Positions 1 to 10,992 are shown, numbered from the stretch's first letter. The stretch is DNA of 64,000 nt from Liolophura sinensis (GCF_032854445.1 NC_088307.1:10850001-10914000); one strand, 5' to 3'. Numbers and translations are program-made. Notes: generated from the sequence alone by a model not told the origin.

Positions 1-9
1 TTGATCGTG

Positions 10-1191
10 TTAAGACTTGCGAGAAGTGAGAACATTTTTCAGTCTAGAGCGATTTATTTTCGTCAGCAGACAGTAGATGTACGGATTAATGACGCTGTTT
101 AGCAAACAGGTGCTTGATATCAGGCGTCGCGTGGAAAAACTGTTAGTTGCATTTTGTAACGTAAAGCAGGCGGCAGGGACGAGTGTAACCATCAGGACTG
201 ATATTAAAAGCCCATGCGTGAGGAAATGCCTCAACTGTCTACGAAGGAAGTCCTTTTTCTGGATGTCTTGACTCGTGACTTTCCGGAATTCAACGACGAG
301 CTTCACCGAGATGAGGATGTAAGATATCGTAATTTGAAGAATACAGACAAAACCGAATCCAACCATGAATATCATGCTTCTGAACGTTAACCTGTGGATG
401 AAGTCATCCGCGTTTGTGACCGCTCTTCCCGAGATGTTTGACAATGGTTCGGAATATGTGACGTTATTGCTATCCTGTCCGAATTCCGAATGCAACACAC
501 TCGTTGTAAGTTCAGTCCTATTAAATTCCGGCGCAATTGCAATCTTGGTTTCTTTTGTACAGTTAATGCTTAACTTCTCGTCACGTGTACAGTTATTGCT
601 TAACTTCTCGTCTCGTGAACAGTTATTGCTTAACTTCTCGTTTCGTAACCACTCCATTGTGTGATTCTGATCCACGTTGGACGTAGAATTCGTCGCCGAT
701 TTGTACGTAATCACACGAGGGTCATTGCTTGGAAAAGACAAAAGTACGGTGGTCATCACAACAGCTAAGTCTGCCACGATGATAAAGGTCATTAAACGAC
801 CATTCCGGACTATGCCGAATGCGTTGAAAACTCTCCAGCAACGCACAGTGGCGATAAAGGTCAGTCCGAGTACAGACAGCGGGAGTGCCATTTGAAATAA
901 TAGGAGAGTTACTCTTTTCTCAAGAAACTTTAAAATCGGTCCGTAACCGTAGTACGGGTGCACCAATCCAAAACATTCCAGCACCAGACCCAACGAGGCA
1001 TGAACAGCGCACAGAACCAAGTCCATCACCGCCAGATGCAGATAAGCCATACCATTTAACTTGTTCTCTTTGAAAGTCTTTAAGTGTACCAGAATGGCGC
1101 TCATGTTTCCCGATACACCGAATACGATAACAGCCACCAGTAAAGAAATTCGGACAGAAACAACCGGTAAATCGGTTTCAGCTGGGCCCAT
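10..1191 (-). CDS. Class A (rhodopsin-like) G protein-coupled receptor, orphan, single exon
   Basis: A seven-helix plasma-membrane receptor of 393 aa in one exon. The open frame extends upstream to 1287 only through a GTG; I choose the ATG at 1191-1189 because its context is GTCACCATGGG, a near-perfect Kozak site. Rough helices: TM1 12-37 with GN (N29); TM2 45-68 with LAVMD (D56); TM3 85-117; TM4 131-153; TM5 270-298; TM6 322-345; TM7 355-376 with NPYIY (369-373), then a short helix 8. Oddities seen: the DRY site reads VRC (116-118), TM6 lacks CWxP (it has LVP), and extracellular loop 2 is about 110 aa with eight N-glycosylation sequons (N168, 176, 190, 200, 210, 224, 243, 252), three of them on a 10-aa tandem repeat. 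Ligand unknown; such loops and motif losses occur in lineage-expanded invertebrate receptors. Class A assignment is firm, subfamily is not. Confidence 0.85.
   Translation of the reverse strand: MGPAETDLPVVSVRISLLVAVIVFGVSGNMSAILVHLKTFKENKLNGMAYLHLAVMDLVLCAVHASLGLVLECFGLVHPYYGYGPILKFLEKRVTLLLFQMALPLSVLGLTFIATVRCWRVFNAFGIVRNGRLMTFIIVADLAVVMTTVLLSFPSNDPRVITYKSATNSTSNVDQNHTMEWLRNEKLSNNCSRDEKLSNNCTRDEKLSINCTKETKIAIAPEFNRTELTTSVLHSEFGQDSNNVTYSEPLSNISGRAVTNADDFIHRLTFRSMIFMVGFGFVCILQITISYILISVKLVVEFRKVTSQDIQKKDFLRRQLRHFLTHGLLISVLMVTLVPAACFTLQNATNSFSTRRLISSTCLLNSVINPYIYCLLTKINRSRLKNVLTSRKS
562..652 (-). repeat. 30-bp tandem repeat (3 units) inside the GPCR coding sequence
   Basis: Three consecutive 30-bp units, each containing gcttaacttctcg on the plus strand, keep the reading frame and encode EKLSNNCxRD-type decapeptides (residues 184-213). 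Each unit supplies one Asn-Cys-Ser/Thr sequon and one cysteine in extracellular loop 2. Confidence 0.9.
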
Positions 1192-1329
1192 GGTGACTTG
1201 TTCAAATCTTAGTGATGTCACGAATATAGAGTTCTCTTGCAGTTCGATTTTTATCTGGAATTCGCCAATGTCGACAAATGTTGTCACTCAATCACAATAG
1301 GTAAAGCTATCTAGACACACCCCGGAAGG

Positions 1330-1337
1330 TATATATC
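1330..1337 (-). promoter_or_regulatory. TATA-like element upstream of the GPCR
   Basis: The minus strand reads GATATATACC about 140 bp upstream of the chosen ATG, a plausible TATA box for this intronless gene. No initiator or transcript evidence; position is the only support. Confidence 0.35.
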
Positions 1338-1699
1338 CGTGTTCACTACAAAAGCGGCTGGAATGATCCATGCGATCAAAGGCAAGTCTTTGATTCCGCC
1401 TTTTATCAAAGCTCTTGTCTAATGCCATAGTAAATGGGGGAGGTGGCGGTTTCTGTTGGTGCGTATAGCACTCAGAATATTACATATTTTAAATGGATTT
1501 TTGTTTACTTGTTGCATTTTGCTTTGGTTTTGCTTTCTTTAAAATTTTTCCAATAGAGTAAAATTGTTGTACAATCTGTTGTGACCAAGAGGATATCTGT
1601 GACCTCACTTCCATATTTTTGCCTTGAAATAGTTCGTTTCAAGGTCTATTCGACGAATGCATTTGTATATTTACATATTTCTGCATTCTGAATTATAAG

Positions 1700-2220
1700 T
1701 CCAGCAAACCTGACGTGACGTCACAGGTGCCGTGCAATATGGTCTGAAAGGACCAGCATAGAATCCAAAGTTTACGGTAAAAGAATGCAAAATATGAAGT
1801 AAGGTTCATCATATACACAGTTGAAAACTATGCGTAAAAATACTTTCATTTATTTCTTCAAATTTTTAAAGAGTGTTGAAAGGCATTCAAATACTTGAAT
1901 ACTGTGGTGGGCTTTGTGAGCCACACTGACGGTGTCTAAGAACTCTGACGTCACATTGCCGATTTTCTGATGTTTACCAGAAGGATGGAATTTTGGGAAC
2001 ATTATTTAAGCAATCCTTTATTCACAGGTAAAAAGAGCTATTCCAACATTCAGTGTCGTGATTCGAGTTGGATAACCTTCCTGTGACGTCAGAGTTTTTA
2101 GCCCCTGTTAGTATGGTCCATAAAGCCCACCTTAGAATTCAAATGTTTAAACACCTTTTACTCTTTTCACAAAAATCTCAAAAAAATAAATGAAAATATA
2201 TTTATGCATAGTTTTAGGTG
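1700..2220. repeat. Inverted/direct repeat module carrying three TGACGTCA sites
   Basis: A stretch of about 140 bp at 1815-1960 is repeated in inverted orientation at 2080-2220 (shared cores: actatgcrtaaa, tttcatttattt, ggtgggctttrtg, ctctgacgtcac), and a weaker direct copy of the second arm lies at 1700-1785 (tatggtc, tagaatyc, aaagttta). Every copy includes a perfect cAMP-response palindrome TGACGTCA: 1716-1723, 1946-1953, 2084-2091. The arrangement looks like a foldback MITE or a duplicated regulatory block. It sits 0.5-1.0 kb upstream of the GPCR start on the minus strand. Confidence 0.65.
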
Positions 2221-3147
2221 GACTATTTAGTGATGCTTACTTTGATCTTAAGAAGTCTTTTCCTTTAAATGCCTTTGACGTTTAGCTTCAAAAAACATTA
2301 GAACAAAAATGAAAGATAATATTTGTGAGGATAGTGTTTCATTGTTAGTGTTCTCTTGAAGGTTAAACATATACCTATATGCTTATTTATTCTCACCATA
2401 TATTTAACTCTATACCCTTGATTAGGCATTTATTCTTTTGTGATTAGTGTTCGCTAAAGAAAAAAGTCTAATATACCTTATACCAAAGGAATAAATAGAA
2501 AGTGGCCACAGCACAGTGATCCCAGTCTTCGAAAAGAAATCCCATTTTAAATGCACAATGCGATTGATAACGATGTCTTTTCTCAATTCCATGTACGTAA
2601 GTTTCACCTGTGCGCATAAAGCCTATAGTTTATTACCTGCACCATTTGCCGAGAGTTTCCATCAGCAGTCAAGCACTTAGCTCGGTGCGTCCCTCATACA
2701 GCCAGTCCCCGACCGTATTGATGGATCTTAATACATTAGTCAAATTCAAACAAGATCTGATCTGATATTTTCGATTAAAGGAAAGACTTAGTGCCGAGAG
2801 ATCACAGTTGTAGTACTATTACCATGTATAGTCCTGCATATTTTGATTAAGGGTTGCCACGCCTACTATTAATCTGCTTGTCTAACGAATTACAGACAAT
2901 GAACATTTACAGCTGTGGCATTTAGATATAATATCCCGTATGTAAGAATATCCCCGGTTTTCTCCGGTCACTTTCCTCAACCCATAAAATTGCGCCTGCT
3001 GTAAGTTAAAATCCATGGTCTTTAAAGCAGTAAGTTAAAGCAGTTCCCGGCATGGTCGCCGATGTCTACATCGACATTGATAAAATAGACATAACTGATT
3101 GACAGAAAAATACGGTGAATGTACCAGTTAAGAAGTAACAAAGCAGG
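2221..3147. other. Intergenic, no gene seen
   Basis: AT-rich sequence between the repeat module and the LINE remains. I find no splice-flanked exon, tRNA-like fold or tandem repeat; short open frames here have no recognisable content. Confidence 0.5.
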
Positions 3148-3495
3148 ATGCCTTTTAGAAAAGGACATAGAGGCGATAAAAGGGAGAGCTACGGACCGAC
3201 CGGGCATTACACGCGCTGTGATCAAAAGCTCCAAAGATGGTCTGCAAAAATGAATATCATTATGCCGTGGGGGAAAGCGCTCAGCGGAACAGACCTATGG
3301 ATAACAGATGACTTAACAGAACAGGATTACTACACCAAAAAGAAATACCGTAAAATAATGCAAGAGGCGTACGTGCAGGGCCGAAAAACTAAGTTTCAAG
3401 ATGAAATGTTGTACATCGACGGAAAAGTCTATCATGGACCACTGACGTCGTCAACCAAAGGCGCAACGACGGCAACAGGCAATGACAACGCCTAA
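3148..3495 (+). pseudogene. LINE ORF1-like C-terminal fragment
   Basis: A 115-codon open frame whose last third (KKYRKIMQEAYVQG, then LYIDGKVYHG) resembles the C-terminal end of ORF1 (RNA-binding, transposase-22-type) proteins of L1/Tx1-like non-LTR retrotransposons, where 'K-LYIDGxxY' endings are common. No start context or upstream coiled coil is seen, so it is a truncated relic. It may or may not belong to the ORF2 relic that follows 1 kb later; the expected endonuclease region is missing between them. Confidence 0.5.
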
Positions 3496-4480
3496 CAGTG
3501 GGGTGTTCAGCTCGCTAAACATTTAAAATCTTAGATCTGCATGTATCTAGTTGTTTTTCTAATTAGGATTAATACAATGGCCTTACCCAGGACATCGTAA
3601 GTGACATTCTACACTTCATCTACCAGAGAAGAAAATAGCTTCGGCAAGCTTACTCTCTGTATACTTTTTATATAGCTATATGTTATATCACTGTATGTTC
3701 AAATTGAGGTAAAGTACTTACTGTTAATTGATATGTGTAGGTCCAGTTGACGCCCTTAAAACTAAGATCATCTGCTCTTGTGTTTACATATTATTATACA
3801 TATTATACTCAAGTGAAATCGTGCCAGTATTTCACATCATATTTTGTGTAGGTATTTTAGATCAAAATATATATCCATCGTCAAAGCCAAGATAGAAAGG
3901 AATATATTTGTTGATTCTGTGTATACACATAAATACGTCGTTTCTGAAAATTTTATATGTGGCTGCAGATAGAATATGTACCCTACGAGCACAAAATGTT
4001 AACTGAACGCTGTCGGGAACCAGCCTGGGCAGTGGTACACATTTCCACTTTATTTTCCACAGCTTTTCTTTTCTTTTTGTCAGTGTTTAATTTTCTTTTT
4101 CTTTTTCTTTTGCATGAAGCGTTCCAAATGTGTTTTTCCCAATAAAAGATAAACATACAGAACGATTAACTATATGGAAAGAATCAGTTATATACTTTTT
4201 CTTGTACAAACCTATTTACTGGACGAGACTTATTGTCTAAAAAAATATTGTTCTAAACCCCAAAAAATAGACAAACAAAAGGGGGGGGGGGGGCGAGAGA
4301 GAACTAGGAAAGTCGCGGACTGTGCAGTGGAAATTATGAGTGTCATGGAAGAGTTCAACTTGACATGTACCAGTATATGGAAATAGGAAAATCCTAATTG
4401 TCACCAATACATATGGAAAATCCCTTAGTCCAAAGTGGCTTAGAATTTGGGCTTGTATAAGCTCATTTAGCATAAAACAT
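3496..4480. other. No gene seen; contains a G homopolymer
   Basis: Where an intact LINE would carry the apurinic endonuclease, nothing recognisable remains. The stretch includes a run of about 12 G near 4282-4293 and pyrimidine tracts near 4050-4110. Confidence 0.4.
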
Positions 4481-6000
4481 ATCAGTTACTGGAATATATC
4501 CTCCCTATATTCAGATGACAGTACTATGCATTCTAACCTAATTGGGGAACTTTTCAAAGAAAGGGGCTGTGGATTTTGGGGACTACACACCAGTCAATTA
4601 TTCGAGAAAGAATGTGTAGATAATATACGAAAGGTGATAAATGACAGTTCAACAATGTTCTGTGATGTGAACGATAAAGGATTAAAATGTGATACGCGAG
4701 ATTTTGCAAATAAATATGCTAAGAAGAATAGAAAACAACAAGGGAAAGAAGAAATGAAGCTTAATGAAAGTTTAACAGAGCTTGAAAAGCGATTATGAGA
4801 AACCCCATCTTCTGAAACATATGATAAAATTAATGAACTGAAATCAGAACTGAAAAAGACAGACAAAGTAAAAAACGACAAAATCATGTTCAGGAGCAGG
4901 GCACGATGGTTTAAACACGGTAAAGGAAGCTCTAGATATTTTCTTAGTCTAGATCTCAATAAAACCGTTAACAAACTATTTGACAGTGATATGGATGAAT
5001 ATGTGATCAACACTACCGAAATCCTGGAAACGCAGAAACATTTCTATAAGTCACTCTACACTGAAAATGCAGACTGCACCTCTGAAAATTTCACTAGATT
5101 CATTTATGAGAACAGTGCTCTAAAAATAAGTGACAGAGCAAAAATTGACGGCTAAAGAAAAATAACTGAGGTAGACTATAGAGAAAGTGTTAAAGAATAA
5201 AAAAAATAAAAAAAACAGTAGTAAGTGTCCTGGAAAAACGATCCCTGTCAATTGACCAAAGAGGAAGTGCGATAACCCTTCTGCCAAAAAAAGATAAAGA
5301 CAGAACAAACTGGAGGCCAATCACTACATTAAACAGTAACTATAAGATAATCGCCAAAGCCCTTGCACATAGATTAAAGAGTATACTCCCCACTATAATG
5401 CACAGTGACCAGACAGGGATTTATGCAGAATAGATATACAGGGCAAAATATCAGTCTTTACTTTGATATCGCTAAGAATGCCGAAAAATAAAAGAGAAAC
5501 GGTATAACAATGTTCCTTGACTTTGAAATTGCTTTTGATCACTTAAACTGGGCTTATTTAAAGAAGGTTCTGGAGATGTTTAATGGCCACAGTTCAGCGC
5601 TCTTTGCTGTAAAGAGCGGCGTAAGACAAGGATTCCCTTTGTCTCCTGATCTCTTCATCTTAACTGTGGAGCTAATGGCCATTAAAATCAGAAATGACAA
5701 TGATGTAAATGGGATAAGGAAAAACAATAAAGAATCTAAAATATTATTGTTTGTAGACGACACGACATGTTTTGCAGTTCTCCATATACTCGGGCATGAA
5801 ACTAAATATAGGAAAGTCGGAATGCTTATTCTTAGGAAGTATTGGTAAACAAGACGCACTGGATATTAAGCGTTCTGACTCAGCCCTAGAATCCTCTAGA
5901 TGGGTAATTCTGGAAGCAGAAAGAATAATTAACAGTTTTCTCAGGAGTAATAAGAAGCACCAACTTAAATACCATGCAATTATTGATGATTATAGTATGG

Positions 6001-6160
6001 ATTTATTTATTTATTTAATTAGTGTTTCACGCCGTACTCAACAATATTTCACTTAAACGACGGCGTCCAGCATTATGGTGGGAGGAAACCGGGCAGAGTC
6101 CGGCGGACACCCACGACCATCCACATATTGCTGACAGACCTTCCCACGTACGGCTGGAGA
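6001..6160 (-). mobile_element. SINE family A, head-less copy inside the LINE, with TSD
   Basis: The (ATTT)n end and the conserved body (gtactcaacaatatttcactt, ggtgggaggaaaccgg) are in minus orientation. It is flanked by a perfect 13-bp target-site duplication GATTATAGTATGG at 5988-6000 and 6161-6173. The tRNA-like head is absent; the copy begins at ctctccagccg (minus strand). Confidence 0.9.
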
Positions 6161-6574
6161 GATTATAGTATGGAAGGCATTCGTATGTTACACTTTCCAT
6201 ACCGTATGTACAAATCTTGTGACAAAATTTGGAGTATTATTCTAGAATCATGTCTTAAATTCAACTTAACTGAATTCCTCTGCTGTAACTTTGCTGCGGC
6301 TGATATTCCAGCTTGTCTACCATTCCTGTACACAGAAGTATTACTGGACATATACTGCTGAAGATCATGATCTCACCATAACTGTACACTACGGACAAAT
6401 ATTGTAACAATGTATGTGGTTCAACAGATATATCTTCAATGAAAGAAGAACCATAATGTAAAACCAGTGGTACCAAGCAGGTATTATATACTTGTACCAA
6501 CTCTTTGATGAAAATGTACTACAGGAAAAATGTAGTATCCATCCTGAAATTGACTTTATATCTTTCTATAGTCT

Positions 6575-6751
6575 TAGTCCGTAAGTGGGAAGGTCTGGCA
6601 GCAACCTGCGGATGGTCGTGGTTTTCGCCCGGGTTCTGCCTGGTTTCCCCCCACCAAAATGCTGGCAGCCTTCGTATAAGTGAAATATTCTTGAGTACGG
6701 CGTAAAACACCAATCAGATAAATAAATAAATAAATAAATAAACAAATAAAG
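6575..6751 (+). mobile_element. SINE family A, head-less copy inside the LINE, with TSD
   Basis: Plus-orientation body ending in an (AAAT)n tail (6719-6750). It is flanked by TCTATAGTCT at 6565-6574 and 6752-6761. The copy starts at the same internal position as the neighbour at 6001-6160, without the tRNA-like head. Confidence 0.88.
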
Positions 6752-7559
6752 TCTATAGTCTCAGACAGGCCATTCCATTTGACTCTAAACAGTTGATTAA
6801 GGAGACTTGAGGGAGTGACACAGTCAGGAAGGTTAATATAGATTTCGGTACATTTACGAAAGGAAAAGGTATAAAAATCACACAGGTTAAATTAAAGCAC
6901 TTCTACTGACATCTGGTGAATAAGATAGTTGTTGCGCCAACTTTTGTAAAGAAGTGTATGGAAATTGTTTTATTAGATACCTCTGTTATGCATGAAAGCT
7001 GTAGCTATGTTTACAAGATATGCCAAGTTAGTAAACTTAGATCATTCCAGTTTAGATTAATGCATCGCATACGCCCTTGTAACAAATATTTATATCGAAT
7101 AAAAGACATAGATAGCCCACTATGTAAGGACTGTGAAGAACAATCGTCTTTATGCCATATGTTGTATGAATGTAACACTCTTACTTATTGTTGGCACCAA
7201 TTCGTTGACTGGTGGTCTGCGGACTTCTCCGCGGTTACCGTCAGAATGCTCTCCACGAGTAATATCATATTTAGCCTATATCATTTGGAGAAGCAACCAT
7301 ATAATATATTTCTGTCCATAATTGCAAGCACATCCTATTATACGTAAACCGTCCTTGAATAGGCTCAGCACACAAGAATGTAGGAAGTAAATCGCAATTT
7401 GATCGGAGAGGACCTTTCTGTGTCGTGCTACCTGTCCGCCATGTTCTCACTCCTCCTATGCGAACAAGTCATTTGGCCGCGTCAATCACTGGACTCTTCT
7501 GAAGAAGTTTATTAAGCAGGGTGTGCATATGCACATTGCGAAATTACTCTTTGCGTGGT

Positions 7560-8470
7560 TTATTACCCAAGCTTTTGCTGTAAAATGGGATCCAGTTGTT
7601 TCTGGGGGTTTTGATGCTGCAAATGCTGTTAGACAGGGTGTAATACTTTCCCCATCACTTTTTTCTGTTCACATGCATGAAGTGGAGTCGTCTCGCACTG
7701 AAGCTAAAATCGGATGTAACATCAGAAGTGTTTTTATCAATCATCTCTTATACGCAGATGTCATGTTTTATGTGTCCCTCTGATCAATCCCTTCATTCCT
7801 TGTCAATCCCTTCAATTTTTCTTGTGAAACATTTTCTTTTTTTATTATACCTGATGTTATGTTTAATACCAAAAATACTGTATGCCTCTGCTCCACACCC
7901 AAGGCCTATTAGAACTATATTTTTCCTGCGCTGCGTTTATGAGGTAAACACCTTGCGTATGTTGACACATACTCGTATGTAGGATATATAATTTCTGATG
8001 ATGTCAATGATGCTAAGGATATAGAACGTCAGAAGAGAAAATTAGGCATCAGAGCGAATGTTGTTCTTAAAAAACTCCGTGCTTGCACTGACCTTGTAAA
8101 AAAACAGCTCTTTCCATCTTACTGCTGTAACATATATTGTAATTATATGTGCTGTCCTGCATTGACATATAACAATTCGCTAAGGTGGCTACCGAAAGGA
8201 TTGTAGTGCTAGTTGCAACACTTAGATTCAGACATTCGCTTGTTTTATTCGCAATGTGTGCCAGTTCATGGCGTAATCAATACTGATTTATGTGTCTCAC
8301 TCTAAAATGGATTGACACGCTATATCTGCATGTTCACATGGATTTTTTTCTTTCCCTCTGTGCACAAAATCACGTTCCTGTGGTATCCTGCTGTATGCTC
8401 CTCCACTTCCTTTGTCATACTTATTATGACTGGACTGTCTTTTTGTCTGAAATAAAGATACTATTATTAT
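7560..8470 (+). mobile_element. 3' part of a second, different LINE (RT fragment plus 3' UTR)
   Basis: At 7596-7783 the frame gives NAVRQGVILSPSLFSV and LLYADV, the RT motif B and a decayed YADD box. At 7985-8210 another frame gives ISDDVNDAKDIERQKRKLG and CCNIYCNYMCC, a C-terminal region typical of RTE/jockey-like elements. The 3' UTR ends with gtctgaaataaagatac followed by an (ATT)n tail, marking the true 3' end. It is 5' truncated and frame-broken. The clade is uncertain, but it differs from the preceding L1-like relic. Confidence 0.72.
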
Positions 8471-8479
8471 AATTATTAC

Positions 8480-8520
<41 letters not shown>
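8463..8520. repeat. (ATT)n microsatellite at the LINE 3' end
   Basis: About 18 ATT units, with one interruption near the start, immediately following the LINE polyadenylation-like sequence. It is probably the expanded tail of the element. Confidence 0.9.
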
Positions 8521-8521
<1 letters not shown>

Positions 8522-8730
8522 GAGAAAGCCTGTTATCTGAGGGATGCTAGAATGTATTGAATTATTGTAAGACAATATTGTGTCAAATTCATTATAGCAT
8601 TCTGTTGGTCTAATAATTGGATAATATATGTAATATTTAACAGAATAATATGTTGCAATAACAGAAAGCATTGTATCGTCACTCAGATAACCGACTTTTT
8701 GTTAAATTTTACAGATTAATTTTTTTGTGT
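8521..8730. mobile_element. MITE (Tc1/mariner-like family), 5'-truncated copy 1
   Basis: Related along its length to the elements at 23087-23337 and 59921-60183 (shared gatgctagaatgtatt, aacagaataatatg, ataacagaawrcattstag). The 3' terminal inverted repeat is present (tttttgttaaattttacag), and the 5' TIR is lost at the microsatellite junction. Confidence 0.75.
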
Positions 8731-8894
8731 ATTGTTCAGTTATCTCGGGATCTATTAACTCGTGCGAACGAAAAAAAAACATAACTGAAACTTTGAAAGT
8801 TGTGTTGTTATTTTTTCTATCTATAGCCGCTATTTTTTCCCTACCATGTCGCTGTTACAGCTCCGTACCTAACATAATGGGGGGGGGGATGAAT
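8731..8894. other. Short non-coding spacer with a G homopolymer
   Basis: No feature other than a run of nine G at 8880-8888 directly before the duplicated block. Confidence 0.4.
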
Positions 8895-9125
8895 GACTAA
8901 GTGAATGCAAGTAAACAAAGAATGGGTTTGCACCAGTGGAAAGACCATAACATGAAAAGTATATCCAAGATTACCTTCATGTTTCTATACTTATATTTAT
9001 TTATTATTTGGTTGGTGTTTCAGCCGTACTCAAGAATGTTTTACTGTATATACTTATATATCTCGATTGAAAAAAAAATGTTTTAATTCTTTGATGGTCT
9101 GTATGGATCATATGCATAATGTTAG
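8895..9125. repeat. Duplicated block, copy 1 (partner 10237-10469)
   Basis: About 230 bp nearly identical to 10237-10469, starting gactaagtgaatgcaag and ending near ataatgttag. Both copies contain the same truncated SINE-A tail (ttggttggtgtttcarccgt) and a short A-run differing by one or two bases. The shared internal SINE scrap shows the block was duplicated after that insertion. Confidence 0.9.
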
Positions 9126-9285
9126 GTTAATAGCATTGGCGTCACGATGTAGAAAATTGGAGTTCCCATAAAATGAAATAGAATGTTTAATGGTATGTTT
9201 AGCACGTATCATCTATACCTGGGTCGGCGGGCCGTAATGGGTTGTAATATAAGCGACATGTGGAATACACAAGGCGCGTGTTTCC

Positions 9286-9608
9286 GGCCCCGATGGCTCA
9301 GTTGATAGAGTGTCCGCGTCCAGTAGATTCGGGATCAACCCTGGGTCGGGTCACACCTTAAAAGAGGAAGTTGTAGCTTCTTGATTCATGAAGGGATTGG
9401 TTGACTGTTGACTCATATCAGTATGATGGCCCAGGTGGTGCGGCTTACTTGTCTTCGGTAAGTCATCTCAGTGAAGCGGCACTAGATAAAAGGGCGGTGG
9501 AAATCCGTCCGACACGTTACTCGTAAATGCATTATAAGGACGCCTTTGTCGTCATATGGCTGAAAAATTGATAACTACAACGTTAAGCCCTAAGCACTCG
9601 CTCACTCA
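9286..9608 (+). mobile_element. SINE family B (tRNA-derived, ACTC tail), full-length diverged copy
   Basis: The head contains an A-box-like TGGCTCAGTTGATAG and a B-box-like GGGATCAACCC. The body then reads ggaagttgtagc, tcggtaagtcatctcag and gtcgtcatatggctgaaaaa, ending cactcgctcactc. No clear target duplication seen. Confidence 0.8.
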
Positions 9609-9955
9609 GAAGGCACGTGATCAATTACGTGCTGCCTTGGACAAATAAATTCGGTATTCCGATCCCGTGTGAACAGAAGCAGATAACTGCGCGTTAAGCC
9701 TGGGGCCGGTTACATGAAGCGCACTTAGTTAAGTATAAGACCTGAACTATCATGACAACATATATTATGGAGATATAAAGCGCACTTATGATCAGTGATC
9801 ACTTGGAGGCTAAACTGGAATACTTTCAAAGGAACTTATTTCCGGCATGCCTATGCTGAAAGCAGTTAGACACATCCATTATAGTAGATGAGAGGCTTGG
9901 CGCAAGCCACATCAGTAAATAGATTGTTCCGTGAGTTTTATATCTTGTCTACATA
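9609..9955. other. Spacer, no gene seen
   Basis: Between two SINEs; no open frame, splice signal or repeat that I recognise. Confidence 0.4.
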
Positions 9956-10195
9956 TAATTTACATTTATTTACTTATTTGACTAATTCACTTATACTAAG
10001 ACTTCCAGCATTATGCGTGGGAAAACATGGTAGAGCCCGGGTGAAGCTCATAACTATCCGCAGGTTGGTGGGTTACCTTCCGATAGATAATACCGCCAGG
10101 AAGCCAGCATGGGCTGGACTTGCACTCACAGCGGCCATATTGGTGAGATGCTCATACGTCATTGTGCTGCGCTAGTACGCCAAGGGCTCGACCAC
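9956..10195 (-). mobile_element. SINE family A, diverged near-full-length copy
   Basis: Minus-oriented element with a tail-side TTATTT run, a decayed body (ccagcattatgcgtgggaaa, actatccgcaggttg) and a head-proximal part (gaagccagcatgggctggac, tgcgctagtacgc). Divergence suggests an old insertion. Confidence 0.7.
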
Positions 10196-10236
10196 AAATA
10201 AGGCCCTTTGGATATTAGGGGAAGTTAAAAATTAAA

Positions 10237-10469
10237 GACTAAGTGAATGCAAGTAAACAAAGAATGGGTTTGCACCAGTGGAAAGACCATAACATGAAAA
10301 GTATATCCAAGATTACCTTCATGTTTCTATACTTATATTTATTTATTGTTTGGTTGGTGTTTCAACCGTACTCGAGAATGTTTTACTGTATATACTTATA
10401 TATCTCGATTGAAAAAAAAAATGCTTGAATTCTTTGATGGTCTGCACAGACCATGTGCATAATGTTAGA
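10237..10469. repeat. Duplicated block, copy 2 (partner 8895-9125)
   Basis: Second copy of the 230-bp block, 1.34 kb from the first in the same orientation. Small differences are scattered evenly, as expected for a non-functional duplication. Confidence 0.9.
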
Positions 10470-10992
10470 TCATGGTGAATGAGATGTGAAACAGAGCTGC
10501 TTTGTTTATGTTAGAAGACTTCCTGTAACGTAACCAATATGATGTCAGGCCATACACAAAGGCGGACAAGTTCAACTTTTAAAGGGGTATCTGGGATCTT
10601 GTTTGATGTAAAAAAGAGCATTAAAATATTTCAAAAAACTCACCATAGAACTGAAATATTGGACTTCAGTTTACACCAAAAAAGTGAGTAACTTAAAGAT
10701 ATACATGCAGTGATAAATAGTAATTTCATTACTTATTTGTTCAGTTTTCTTTCACTTCAAAGGAGGGATCAAACTAATCCATATCAGGCTGGCTGAGATC
10801 ATTGAAAGATCTTTTTAATGGCTTCCATTGGTAGTCCTTCTGTCGAACATATATGAACTGCATGTAGATTAGAAAGCAACAGAAAAATACTGATAAAGTA
10901 TTGACTAAGCTAGCATACACAATATACACTGAGAGAAAAGTTTAGATCAACTGACTAGGTCAAATCTGAGTTAAACAAATGAGCTAATTCAA

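Larger units (their letters stand above)
4481..7345 (+). mobile_element. Degenerate L1/Tx1-like LINE, ORF2 reverse transcriptase relic
   Basis: Fragments of one ORF2 follow in order but in different frames. 4526-4795 is the pre-RT linker (GCGFWGLHTSQL). 4886-5152 has RSRARWFKHGKGSSRYF, a standard LINE motif. 5225-5400 gives LLPKKDKDRTNWRPI. 5510-5780 carries the RT palm: motif A LDFEIAFDHLNW, then GVRQGFPLSPDLFIL, then FVDD. 6916-7345 is the C-terminal domain with a Cys/His finger (CKDCEEQSSLCHMLYEC). The catalytic Asp pair FVDD survives, but stops, frameshifts, an internal deletion of some 40 codons between RT motifs A and B, and two SINE insertions leave it dead. It acted by target-primed reverse transcription. 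Clade assignment is by motif memory only. Confidence 0.8.

Noticed and set aside
1192-1287. N-terminal extension of the GPCR to 425 aa
   Set aside because: It would need a GTG start; the ATG at 1191 has a near-perfect Kozak context and precedes TM1 by a normal distance.
7560-8470. Host gene with RT-like similarity
   Set aside because: Decayed YADD, frame breaks, and an (ATT)n-tailed 3' end show a dead LINE fragment.
9286-9360. Functional tRNA gene
   Set aside because: The A and B boxes belong to the head of a family B SINE that continues for another 250 bp; the same applies to heads at 11616, 24325, 58811 and 63807.
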